A DNA stretch of 64,000 nt. Origin: Cymodocea nodosa. Its lineage: Eukaryota > Streptophyta > Magnoliopsida > Alismatales > Cymodoceaceae. The stretch is taken from the NCBI GenBank assembly GCA_036874045.1, contig CM072340.1, forward strand, positions 4,045,001 to 4,109,000, in the 5' to 3' direction. Shown here in pieces: positions 22,669 to 32,606 of this stretch. Within the stretch, counting starts at the first letter, position 1, and each line of letters starts with the position of its first letter. The notes below the pieces were generated by a model. That model saw only the letters and a list, made by a program, of their open reading frames with translations, had not been told where the DNA came from and made no database searches. Both the position numbers and the translations under genes were made by a program.

Positions 22669-23599
22669 TACAACTCTTTTTCCCTAGTTGTATTTCTGAT
22701 TTCTTCGTTGAATGCTAGTCCTCTAATTCTTTGAGGAATCTTGTAGTGCCAATCAAATCCCACAAGTTCTACGCCATCTTCTCCTTTGTGGTGTTACGAA
22801 ACAGAATGGAACAGATTTGATCTTTTCTGCTCTAAGTGCTAAATGATTTCTACAGATAATGTCCCCAAATCTTAAGTTTTAGTTTAAATAAACCCAAAGT
22901 TTTTGGCAGGTAATTGGGTTATTTCCTGTGCAACCTTTCGCTACTCTCACTTACTTCTCTATGGACTTACAGTTAACGCCATAGACTAAGTTTGTGGATT
23001 TACCTTTAGTACTCCGTTGAGTTATGGTTAACTCAATGGAGTAAGTTCATGGAGTTATCCTAGACTTAATGGAGTAAGTTCGTTGAGTTAAGCTTAACTT
23101 AATGGACATTTCATAAAGTTATAACTAATAAAATAATGCAAATATAATAATTTTTATTTGGTCAAAATTAAAGAATCTCTAGTCTGACTAACTCTTTTTC
23201 TTCATTTCAATTGAACTGGTGTTCTTCCAAAATTGAACCAAAAAATTTTCTTAGATACTCGGTTAAATTGATATTACGTTTCAGTTGAATCGACAATTAT
23301 ACTTAATATAAAATTTTTTCTTTTAGCTTCGGTTGGATCGATGGATCCTTATGGTGCTACCCAAACAATTTTTTTTTTATATATATTTTTTCTACTTCGG
23401 TAAGACTGTCAGTCTCTCTCGATTTTACTAGACAAAAATATATAAATAAAAGTTTATATATTCCCTACCTCGGTTAGATCGATGACTTTCCTTAGTTAAA
23501 TCGTTAAGATCTTAAAATAATAATATATATAATTAATTTTTTAATTATATAATTTTTTATTTTTATTTTTATTTTTTTTATTTTTTAAGTGATTTATAT
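22669..23599. other. Gene-free gypsy-type noncoding or LTR DNA
   Basis: No coding region. 22950-23110 contains several inverted copies of the CTCAACGGA / TCCGTTGAG motif. 23206-23508 contains a degenerate repeat (separate entry), and 23510-23600 is almost pure A/T. It lies 3' of a gypsy integrase on the minus strand, so it is probably the 3' noncoding region and LTR of that element. LTR edges could not be fixed. Confidence 0.45.
23257..23508 (-). repeat. Degenerate dispersed repeat CTCGGTTAGATCGATGA
   Basis: Six or more variants of a 15-18 base unit, starting near 23257, 23279, 23326, 23394, 23468 and 23490, for example CTTCGGTTGGATCGATGG and CTCGGTTAGATCGATGAC. Spacing alternates between about 22 and 47-74 bases. 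The function is unknown. Confidence 0.55.
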
Positions 23600-24565
23600 C
23601 TACTTAATAGGGCTTGAGTAGTCCTCTACTCTTACCTCTTCTATAATTTCAAAGGAACTTTTTGGAAATTTCAAAATAGGTCTAAGTCTGTCCATTCACT
23701 TTAAATATATTCTGATTTTTAGGATTTTCAATTTCAATAGCTCCATAGGAATAAATGTTTCGAATTATTTATGGTCCTGCCCATCTAGATCTTAATTTTC
23801 CTAGATGGTTACGAAGTCTAGTCATGTAAAGATATACTTCTTATCCTATCCCAAAAACTTTTGGAATAATTTTATTGTTATGCTATAACTTTATCTTCTC
23901 TTTTTCTGTTACAGTTTTCGAATAAACTTCATTCCTAAATTCTTCTAACTCAATTAATTATATCTTACTATTTTAAACAACTTAACTTAAATTAGTGTTT
24001 AGAGTTTTTAATGCCCAATAAGCTTTATGTTCAATTTCAACTAGTAAGTGACAAATTTTCCCATATACTATCCTAAAAGGTGACATGTCTAGGCTTGTTT
24101 TATAAGCTGTTCTATAAGCCTAGAGTGCATCTATTAGTCTATTAGCTCAATCTTTTCTAGTAGAATTTACTACTTTTTCTAAGATTAATTTAATTTGTTT
24201 GTTTGCACTTTCTACTTGTCCACTAGTTTGCGGATGATATGATGTTGCAATTTTGTGATTTACTCCATATTTTTTCATTAAGGCTTCAAAACTTCTATTA
24301 CAGAAATGAGTTCCTCTATCAATAATAATAGTTTTAGGTATTCCAAATCTAGCAATTATATGAGTTCTTAATAAAATGTATTACCACTTTGTTGTCATTA
24401 GTTTTTATAGGAATAGCTTCTATCCACTTAGATACATAATCCACCCCCAACAATATATAATTAAACTGATTAAATGTGGGAAATGGACCCATAAAATCTA
24501 TTCCCCACACATCAAAGATTTCAACCTCAACAATAGGATTTAGAGGCATCATATTCCTCTTTGAT
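23600..24565 (-). pseudogene. Gypsy (Athila-like) integrase fragment
   Basis: Decayed integrase of a second Athila-like element. The best piece (24552-24349) reads [20 protein letters not shown], then [22 protein letters not shown], closely matching Ath1 integrase and retaining the first catalytic Asp. Further left, translated pieces correspond to the DDE core end and the C-terminal 'RWxGPF ... VNGQR' region of Ath1, with several stops and frameshifts. The match ends near 24565, just before the zinc-finger region, where copia element C begins. No function can remain. The family is certain; the exact left end is approximate. Confidence 0.8.
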
Positions 24566-24586
24566 ATCTATTTGATTTTTTATGCC

Positions 24587-24894
24587 TGTTGTTATTATGT
24601 TTCTTGAATTAGTTTGTTACACATAGGGGTAGTTTTGTCCTTGGCCACTTGAGGTACACAAATGTTATAAATAGACCCCCAACGTGTGCTTTTGAATGAT
24701 GATGAATCTTGTATCCCTTTGTGATCACCTAGAGAGAATCAATCAGTTGAGCTCCATCTGTGGATGTACCCAATTGGGGAACCACGTTAAACCTTGGTGT
24801 TTTTGCATTTGTTTCACACGTTTTCTCCTTTGCCTTCTTCTTTCTTCTCCATGAGTCCAAGCTTCTCCCTTTCCACACTTCTCTTCGCATAACA
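24587..24894 (+). repeat. C 5' LTR (about 308 bp)
   Basis: It ends CGCATAACA at 24894, followed by AG and the primer-binding site. The probable start is TGTTGTTATT at 24587, but TG also occurs nearby, so the start is uncertain by about 25 bases. The last 115 bases match 49338-49452. Confidence 0.7.
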
Positions 24895-24896
24895 AG

Positions 24897-24908
24897 TGGT
24901 ATCAGAGC
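24897..24908 (+). other. Primer-binding site, C
   Basis: Perfect TGGTATCAGAGC, 2 bases after the LTR end. Confidence 0.93.
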
Positions 24909-24965
24909 GAAGCTTGAGGAGTTGGTTGTGCATTAGTCCTGAAAGAAGAATAGAAAGATCTTGGC

Positions 24966-25400
24966 CAACACACGAAGCTGATGCCCACGCCCAACGCTCG
25001 CGCCCGACGCCCATGCCCAACGCTCGACGTCCGTGCCCAACGCTCGCACCCGACGCCTGACACCCATGCCAGCATTTGCCCTCGTTCTTGCCCGCGCGAT
25101 CATCCACGTCTCCACCCGCGCGCATTCGCCCGCGTTCTTACCTGCACCAACGTTTGCGTGCATTCGCCAGCGTTCTTCGCCTGCACTAGCACTCGTGCGC
25201 GACCGCTCGCGTCCTCGCCCGACGCCAACACCTGTGTGCATTCATTTGCGTCGTTGCCTGCGCTAGCGCCCGTGCGTGATCGCTCGCGTTTCGCTCGACG
25301 CCAACGTTCACATATCATCGCTTGCATTCTTCGTTCAACGCCAGTGCTCGTGGTTTGCACATGCGATCTTTGCTCGCAACTTGTGTTCATGACAAGCATC
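24966..25400 (+). repeat. GC-rich degenerate minisatellite in the C leader
   Basis: Between the primer site and gag lies strongly GC- and CpG-rich DNA built from variants of GCCCGACGCCCATG and CCCAACGCTCG. The AT-rich surroundings make it stand out. It gives open frames in several registers on both strands (up to about 200 codons, rich in Arg, Ala, Pro), a composition effect; no domain is visible. Confidence 0.75.
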
Positions 25401-25579
25401 TGTGATTGGAATTCTTGTTTGACGCCTATGATCTTGAATCTAACAACGTGCACTTGGTCATCTGTCGTTTTCGCGTTGGTGAAACGAGTAGTAAGAATTC
25501 GTATCATAACTTTTGAAGTTTGTTGTTGTGATTCTATGGAATTCTTTTTTGGCTTTTTTAAAGTAGACCAAGGGTGGCC

Positions 25580-25680
25580 AGTTCTTTAGAATTCTTTAGT
25601 AGTTCTTTGGAATTCTTTGAAGTTCTTTGGAATTCTTTAGCAGTTCTTTGGAATTCTTTGAAGTTCTTTGGGAATTCTTT
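25580..25680 (+). repeat. 20-21 bp tandem repeat, about 5 copies
   Basis: Units are variants of AGTTCTTTGGAATTCTTTGA, alternating between 20 and 21 bases. It lies in the C leader, downstream of the GC-rich repeat and about 210 bases before gag. Confidence 0.85.
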
Positions 25681-25891
25681 TTGTTTCTTGAGACAATATG
25701 TGTGATCTTGGCTCATCTTTGTTTGTTTGGGATTCTTTGTAAGTGATATTTTGAATTTGGTAGCTGCATTTTGTTAGTTGGGATATTTTGAATGAAAGAT
25801 TCGTCTGCATCTTTGGGATAGCAAATTTTGTGCTTATTTGTTGTCCGAATTCTTTGGTATTTGCTTGCCGTGTTTGTGTTGTTTTACTGTC

Positions 25892-26640
25892 ATGGCATCT
25901 TCAGCCTTGAAAGTTGAGAAGTTCAACGGCAAGAACAACTTTAGTTTGTGGCAGATTAAGATGAAAACACTTTTGAAATAGTAGGGTATTTGGGCTCCCT
26001 TAAATGTGGAGACAACCATAGATAAGAAGTCTACCGAATTTGAATAGCAAGAGGAGAAGGCACATTCGACTATTCTTCTATGTTTATCAAATGAGATAAT
26101 CATTGAGGTAGCAGATGAAAATACAACTTTGGGTCTTTGGAATAAGTTAGAATCTCTGTATATGACTAAGTCTCTCACAAATAAGTTGTTATTGAAGCAA
26201 AGGCTGTTCTCTCTCAGAATGAAGGAAGGTACACCATTGAAGTAACATTTGGATAAGCTCAACACCATTCTCACGGAGTTTAGGAACATTGGTGTTACTA
26301 TGGAAGATGAGGATGCTACTCTCATCTTATTGGTATCTCTCCCTCTCTCCTTTGAGAATTTTGTGCAATCTTTTGTGGTTGGCAAAGATTCTATTACCTT
26401 GGAGGAGGTAAGATCGAGTCTTCATTCTCGAGAATTGAGACATTTGGCTACACATGGTAGCAATGATGTTGGTGGATCAGGTTTGATAGTGCATCATTCA
26501 GAGTCTAGAAGATGACAGAGTAGAAGAGACAACAGGCGTAGAGGCAAAAGTAAGTCCAGAGGTAGAATTTCCAAGGACACTTGCAATTATTGCAAGGAAA
26601 AGGGGGCATTGGAAGGTAAACTGCCTTAAATTGAAGACTA
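25892..26640 (+). pseudogene. C gag (UBN2-type, CCHC knuckle)
   Basis: The start ATG at 25892 is followed by ASSALKVEKFNGKNNFSLWQ, the typical N-terminus of short copia gags (compare N1 gag). The UBN2 core is represented by NIGVTMEDEDATLILLVSLP and SITLEEVRSSLHSRELRH, in the open piece 26249-26515. A zinc knuckle CNYCKEK...HWKVNC at about 26582-26625 is split by an extra base run that shifts the frame. TAG stops interrupt at 25981 and 26045, where the related N1 gag has Gln codons. The gene matches N1 gag closely, so C and N1 are related copia lineages on opposite strands. Non-functional. Confidence 0.85.
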
Positions 26641-27079
26641 AGGGAAATGCAACAATCGTTGAAAATGGAGACTCAAGGTCTGACTGTGATTTCTCCCTTA
26701 TTGTATGCTATAGGGTCTACTCCGATTAGAGTTGGATTATGGATTCTGGTGCATCACATCATATGACTCCCAACAGAGAATATTTCCATACATATGAGAA
26801 GGTAGATGGTGGACAGATTACTTTAGCAAATAATGATGTTTGTGACAAAACAGGTGTTGGATCTGTTAGATTCAAGATGCATGATGAGATGGTCAAAGTC
26901 TTGGAGGATGTTTGGCATGTGCCAAGGTTGGGCAAGATCCTTATTTCACTAATGGCTCTTCATCAAAAAGGTTTCAATTTTTCAGGTGGAGGAGGTAAAC
27001 TTCACGTTTTGAAAGGTTCCCTAGTAGTAATGAAGGGAATCAAGGATGGACCTTTATACATTCTTCAGGGCAAACCTAT
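26640..27079 (+). pseudogene. C aspartic protease, interrupted by N1
   Basis: Copia protease: IMDSGASHHMTPNREYFHTY with the catalytic DSG, QITLANNDVC, VKVLEDVWHVPRLGKILISL and GSLVVMKGIKDGPLYILQG. It closely matches the N1 protease at 46483-46052. The N1 element is inserted right after the codons for GKPI; the five bases CCTAT (27075-27079) reappear at 48350-48354. The apparent ORF then runs on into N1 LTR sequence, which is not part of the protein. Confidence 0.9.
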
Positions 27080-27452
27080 TATTGTGCGGAAAGATCAAAC
27101 AAACGTGGAGCATCTAGGGGTGGCATGGAGAAGAGATCTGTGTGGAAGAGAGGATTGCGAGTGGAGAATTCGAAGAACAATAAATTTACGTGGTTCCCCA
27201 ACACAGGTACGTCCACGGGTGATCAATCTATCATGATTCCTTGCTGTATGGTTGCTGGTATAAAGAAGGGGGAGAACAAAATCAAGGGATGGTTTGGCAT
27301 GACATCCCTTGGACGTAGATGACTCGTTACATATATAGGGGCAACAGTTGGTGATACCCAAAAGATAAGTTTGCCTCTGTACAAATTATCAAAGAAATAT
27401 AACCATATTCAATGACACATACATATACTTGATGGAAGACACATGCATCACA
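27080..27452 (-). repeat. N1 3' LTR (373 bp)
   Basis: Sense is minus. It runs from TGTGATGCATGTG (27452) to CCGCACAATA (27080; the 5' LTR has CCGCACAACA). It is flanked on the left by CCTAT. Confidence 0.93.
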
Positions 27453-27465
27453 AATCTCCACCTTG
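27453..27465 (-). promoter_or_regulatory. Polypurine tract, N1
   Basis: The minus strand reads CAAGGTGGAGATT directly before the 3' LTR start, the usual copia plus-strand primer. Confidence 0.85.
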
Positions 27466-27472
27466 TCTTTCA

Positions 27473-27908
27473 TCAATCTTCACCATGAACAGGTGATGGA
27501 TCACCAAGACCCAACTTGGGCCAGCAGCAGCAATAGACGTTGAGTAAGTCCAAGCAATGCTTGAACTTACTTTCAACAACGCCCTTTGTAAACATATCAG
27601 CCGGATTGTCCTTTGTGTTGACCTTCATAATCTTTATCTTGTCTTCATTCCTGAGGAAGTGATACTTAACATCAATATGTTTATTTCTATCATGAAAGAC
27701 ATTATCTTTGGAGAGACAAATAATGCTAAGACTATCACAGAAGATATCAGCTTTATCAATGCGCCAACCAATGTCTCCAAGTAAGCCTTTCAACCAAATC
27801 CCTTCCTTTGCAGCTTCTGTCATAGCCACATATTTAGCCTCAGTTGTGGACAGAGATACCGTAGGCTGAAGAGTTGATTTCCAACTCACAATAGAACTTG
27901 CAAATGTA
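27473..27908 (-). pseudogene. N1 RNase H, C-terminal part of pol
   Basis: Copia RNase H end: SWKSTLQPTVSLSTTEAKYV, AMTEAAKEGIWLKGLLGD, FCDSLSIICLSKDNVFHDRN and KHIDVKYHFLRN. It is the direct continuation of the RT at 43682: the minus-strand reading passes GYV at 43682 and resumes VFTFASS-type sequence at 27908, with S1 in between. RNase H would remove the RNA strand during cDNA synthesis. The visible piece is open for 138 codons and ends normally 20 bases before the polypurine tract. It is disabled by the S1 insertion rather than by point damage. Confidence 0.9.
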
Positions 27909-27913
27909 AAGAC

Positions 27914-29653
27914 TGTAGTATCGTATGGCTACACAACAGGGGGGTGAATTGTGTATCTTTAATATTTTTTGAAATATAATTGAAACTTTAAAACTCAAAA
28001 ACAAGTCAAGACATTGTTTTCATAAAATCATTTTTATTCAAGGTTTCAATTACAATATACAATTCAATTCTCCTTAGAAATTGTAGATGCAATTATATCT
28101 CGATACCATGTATCATCTAAACAATTTCATAACTACAAATAGAGAAAACAAATTTGCGGAATTTAAAACATTTCTCCCTGTTTGAGATCTTTCTTCTTCT
28201 CCTTTTTCTTCTTTAGTAATTCTTCAGTGACGAATATCTTGTCTTTCTCTACTTCACCGAATTTTCTTTCTTCTGATACTTCAAATCTTCAGCGACATAA
28301 ATCTGACCTTTTCTGCTTCACTGAATTTTCTTCCACTTTAGAGATTTTCCCCGAGAAGGTGTTTTTGATCCCTGAAAAAGATTTTTCTTTTGGTGTGCAG
28401 GGATGGTTTGATCAACGAGAACTCTATGCCTTTTATACTGTATCTTCATTTCATGCATATCCTCCACGTTTAACCACTACCAGTTTTCCACTTCTCCACG
28501 TCTTTTCTTTTTCCTTCATCAAAACACACGTTCCAACCCATGTTTATATTTCGAATTTCCTTTAATCATCAATCTTGGATCTCTAAAAAATTTCTTGCAA
28601 AATAAACTTTCTCGTCCAAAAATTTTTCTTCAGTGTAATAAGAAGTCGTTAATTTAATGTTAATTAAATGAGTAACACAAGTATATATATATATAACTTA
28701 ACGTTTCTAACTTAATGAGTTCACCATGTGCCATTTCACGTGACAAGTACTGTAGCTAACTCAAGGAACTAAATCTGTGGTGTTATGCTATCTCAACGAA
28801 CCATCTCCGTTGTGTTATGATAACTCAACGAACTAGCTTAACCTTTCTTTCGGAAGGTTAAATGATAACTTATCGAAAACAGTTTAAGTTTCGGATAGAT
28901 ACGGATGTAAGTCATCGAAAAACTCTTTATATGATAAACTAGTGAGACACGTGTCAAGACCTAAAAACATGACTTAAGTTACCTTTCGGATAGTTACCAT
29001 TGTAAGTCTCTGAAAAAACTTTAACTCACCGATTCAGTAATAAACAAATATTTTATAATAAGAATTTTACCACGTGCAAAAATAACAACTTAAGTTTATA
29101 ACGCTAACCTAACGTGTTGCCTTAGTGTTCAATATAGCAACTCAACGCGTTTAGTTATGTTAACTTAACGAGTTAAACATGTGCACCACACGTGATACAA
29201 TACAATATTCATAACTTATAATTTCACCACGTGTATAACACTAACTTAACGACTTCGTCTCTTCTTTTACTCACTAACTTAACGAGTTATCACGTGACCT
29301 ATTTTAACCTTTAAGCCTCTAACTTAACGAGTTCTCACGTGACCTCTATACAAGCAAAACTCTAACTTAACGAGTTGTCTAAACGTACACTGTTCATGAT
29401 ACAGAAGATATAACTTTAAAACATATCATGCTTTTCAATAAAACCACACGTTAACTTAACGTTTAGCTAAATGAGAAATTAATGCAACGAAACGACTAGT
29501 TATTAACTTCAGATCTAATACAGACAAGTATTTATATCAGTAAGCTTTTTCTATATTAATTGATGATTTTAATTTCTTTTCATAAGCAATAGTAATTGAG
29601 CAAATATGATTATTTTCATTCAGCACACATCATCAAAACAAAAATACTCAACA
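27914..29653 (-). repeat. S1 3' LTR (1740 bp)
   Basis: Sense is minus, from TGTTGAGTATTTTTG (29653) to CGATACTACA (27914). A TATA box (minus TATAAAAGG) is at 28429-28437. U3 has the AACTTAACGAGTT array and ACGTG cores (29030-29470) plus a unit at 28845-29030 (CGGATAG, ACACGTGTC, ACTTAAGTTA) that also forms tandem copies in LTR-A. Confidence 0.92.
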
Positions 29654-29667
29654 ATCTCCCTCTTTTT
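29654..29667 (-). promoter_or_regulatory. Polypurine tract, S1
   Basis: The minus strand reads AAAAAGAGGGAGAT directly before the LTR start. A second copy of the tract, preceded by TGAC, lies inside at about 29954-29968. Confidence 0.85.
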
Positions 29668-30146
29668 GATGATGACAAAACCATATTAAATCAATTATGA
29701 AATATGTTTAACTCAACAAAGCACCTTCGTTGGGTTAACTTTTAATTCAACAAACTTGTTTATTGACTTAAGTTCACTTAAGCTTATTTCTATTGTTTGT
29801 GTAAATTTTACCTCTCAGAACTAAAACTCTCAGATGTCAATAATTATATAAGTATCAGTTTTCTAATTATCATCTGTCAATAACCATTTAAATAGCATCT
29901 CCTTTTATAATATATATATGCAATTAAGATCATAATCATCTTTTTATAATATTTCTCCCCCTTTTTGTCATTAATCAAAAAGATAATTACAGAGAATATA
30001 TATATGTATATAAGAGAATTACAACAACGATTTCTATAAACAAGAATAATAATTGAACACATTTATAGAAAAAATGTATTGTTCAATGAATCAAACAAGT
30101 AATATAAACATTACATTTTGTATTCAGAAACAAACAAAAACAGTTA

Positions 30147-31453
30147 TCAATCCCTCCTAAGTATATCACTTATAGCATTACATATTTTATCTCCTAGATG
30201 CCTAATATCATTTCACATGTCGTTAAGCACTACATCTAAGTCAGGAGGTAGCTGGGTTTGCTGTTCTACTTGAACTGAATAACTTTGTTGTTGTTGTATA
30301 TGGTCTGTATCAGGTTGTTGTTGTTGTTGTCGTTGAGGTTTATGCATGGCTTGAAATTTTTGCAAATCTTTGACACTAAATGCTCTCATGCCTTTAGTTT
30401 CAGAGGGCCAGTCGGATAAAGTCAATTGGCTTGCAAGGATTCTACATACAGCATCCCCATAAAATAACTTTGAACTCATATGCTGTAGTTGAGACATAAA
30501 AACATCAAACCAATTTATTTGAATTCTATTCAGTAGGCCATAAGTTGCATATAAACAGCTTCTACTGACTTCCAAATTGTGTCCAACTCTTTGAAATAAA
30601 TTTGCATGCAATATATTTGCAATAAACCTTGCCTCTGCATTCAGATTTTCCATTAATCTCATTTCAGAATATACATCTGGAATTTTTGATAAAGACTAAA
30701 TGTTCCATTCCAGTTGTCTTATCATGTCAAATCTGTTGGTAACAACAACACCTTCATTCTTTAATCCTAAAACTTCAAAAATTAACTCAAGAGACAATAT
30801 AAACTCCTGTTCATTTATTTGAGTTTTCAGAAAATTTCCATTCTTGACCAAATTGCAATAAAAAGCTGCAATAAGCTCTATGTATTGCTTCCATTTCGTT
30901 CCTACTGGTAAGAATTTAATGAGGCATTGAAACTCAAATAGATCTCTTATTTCCATCAAATTTCTGAATTTTATTGGACGAGCATGTAGGATCTGACATG
31001 TAATCAGATTATTGTATTTTTGCAATGCTTCTTCAGATCTAAAATGAATTGCATTACCTTGAATGTTTAATATTGTACACAAAGAAGGTGATACCTGTAG
31101 CCGTGATTCAGAGTTTAATTCATCTTCAAGAACCTCTTTTTCAAAATGAATGTCATGTTGTTCCTCTTCCACAATATTATCTTGAAGCTACTCAGGTAAG
31201 CTTGACTCTTCAGCTTCAACAATGTTAGGAACATTGTCAATATTCTCAACATTCATCTTTTCAGTCTCTATAGAATGTTCAGAGTTCAATTTTACCACAA
31301 ATTCTACAACCGGTGTATCTGTCTGTAATTGTTCATTTTGTTCAATAGATAATTCCATTGATTCATGTTGTGAATTCTCAAACTCTACTTCTATAGATTC
31401 CGTAGAAGGTTGGTTAACTTTTAGCTCTTCTGGAGTCTTAACATTTTCAATAT
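30147..31453 (-). pseudogene. S1 extra 3' ORF (plant transposon-protein-like domain), truncated
   Basis: Counterpart of the S2 extra ORF (38940-41182), missing its N-terminus. Open pieces 31172-30696 and 30662-30213 carry LMEIRDLFEFQCLIKFLPVG, FYCNLVKNGNFLKTQINEQE, LIFEVLGLKNEGVVVTNRF and ARFIANILHANLFQRVGHNL. Then come a poly-Gln region and LPPDLDVVLNDM. The pattern (FEFQGL ... FY.NL ... GL.NEG ... ANIL ... INW) resembles the plant-specific domain that Pfam calls 'putative plant transposon protein'; its biochemical role is unknown. An upstream acidic region is read through a stop at about 31186. In known sireviruses this position holds an 'env-like' gene, but no signal peptide or membrane segment is visible here. 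Confidence 0.7.
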
Positions 31454-32606
31454 CTACAAACAGAGAAAACTAATTTACGGAATTTAAAACATTTCTCCTT
31501 GTTTGAGATCTTTCTTCTTCTCTTTTTTCTTCTTCAGTAATTCTTTAGTGACGAATATCTTGTCTTTCTTTGCTTCACCGAATTTGCTTTCTTTTGATAC
31601 TTCAAATCTTCAGCAACATAAATCTGACATTTTCTGCTTCACTGAATTTTCTTCCACTTGAGTGATTTTCCCTGAGAAGGTGTTTTTGATCCCTAAAAAA
31701 GATTTTTCTTTTGGTGTGTAGGGATGGTTTGATCAACGAGAACTCTATGCCTTTTATATTGTATCTTCATTTCATACATATCCTCCACATTTAACCACTA
31801 CCAGTTTTCCACTTCTCCACGTCTTTTCTTTTTCCTTCATCGAAACACACACGTTCCAACCCACGTTTATATTTCGAATTTCCTTTAATCATTAGTCTTG
31901 GATCTCTGAAAAATTTCCTGCAAAATAAACTTTCTCGTCCAAAAATTTTTCATCAGTGTAATAAGAAGCTGTTACTTTAATGTTAACTAAACGAGTAACA
32001 CAAGTATATATATATATAACTTAACGTTTCTAACTTAAAGAGTTCACCATGTGCCATTACATGTGACAAGTATTGTAGCTAACTCAAGGAACTAAATCTG
32101 TGGTGTTATGCTATCTCAACGAACCATCTCTGTTGTGTTATGATAACTCAACGAACCAGCTTAACCTTTCTTTCAGAAGGTTAAACGATAACTCACTGAA
32201 AACAGTTTAAGTTTCGGATAGATACAAATGTAAGTCACCGAAAAACTCTTTATATGATAAAACTAGTGAGACACGTGTCAAGACCTGAAAACATCACTTA
32301 AGTTACCTTTCGGATAGTTACGATTGTAAGTCTCCGAAAAATCTTTAACTCACTAATTCAGTAATAAACAAATGTTTTTATAATAAGAATTTTACCACGT
32401 GCAAAAATAACAACTTAAGTTTATAATGCTAACCTAACGCGTTGCCTTAGTGTTCAATATAGCAACTCAACGTGTTTAGTTATGTTAACTTAACGAGTTA
32501 AACATGTGCACCTCATGTGATACAATACAACATTCGTAACTTATAATTGACCTTGTGTATAACACTAACTTAACGAGTTCGTCTCTTCTTTTACTCACTA
32601 ACTTAA
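31454..32606 (-). repeat. S1 5' LTR remnant, right up to the S2 insertion
   Basis: It matches 28134 onward of the S1 3' LTR. The last 220 or so bases of the LTR (sense) and all of gag-pol are deleted. It ends at CTTAA (32602-32606), the S2 target site. Confidence 0.9.

Noticed and set aside
24814-25589. Long overlapping ORFs on both strands rich in Arg, Ala and Pro
   Set aside because: They follow from the GC-rich repeat; there is no domain, they overlap in five frames, and they lie in a retroelement leader.
27473-29653. Direct LTR-like start at 27914 taken as a plus-strand element
   Set aside because: The primer-site side, polypurine tract and ORFs show that S1 reads on the minus strand; TGTAG at 27914 is the LTR end.
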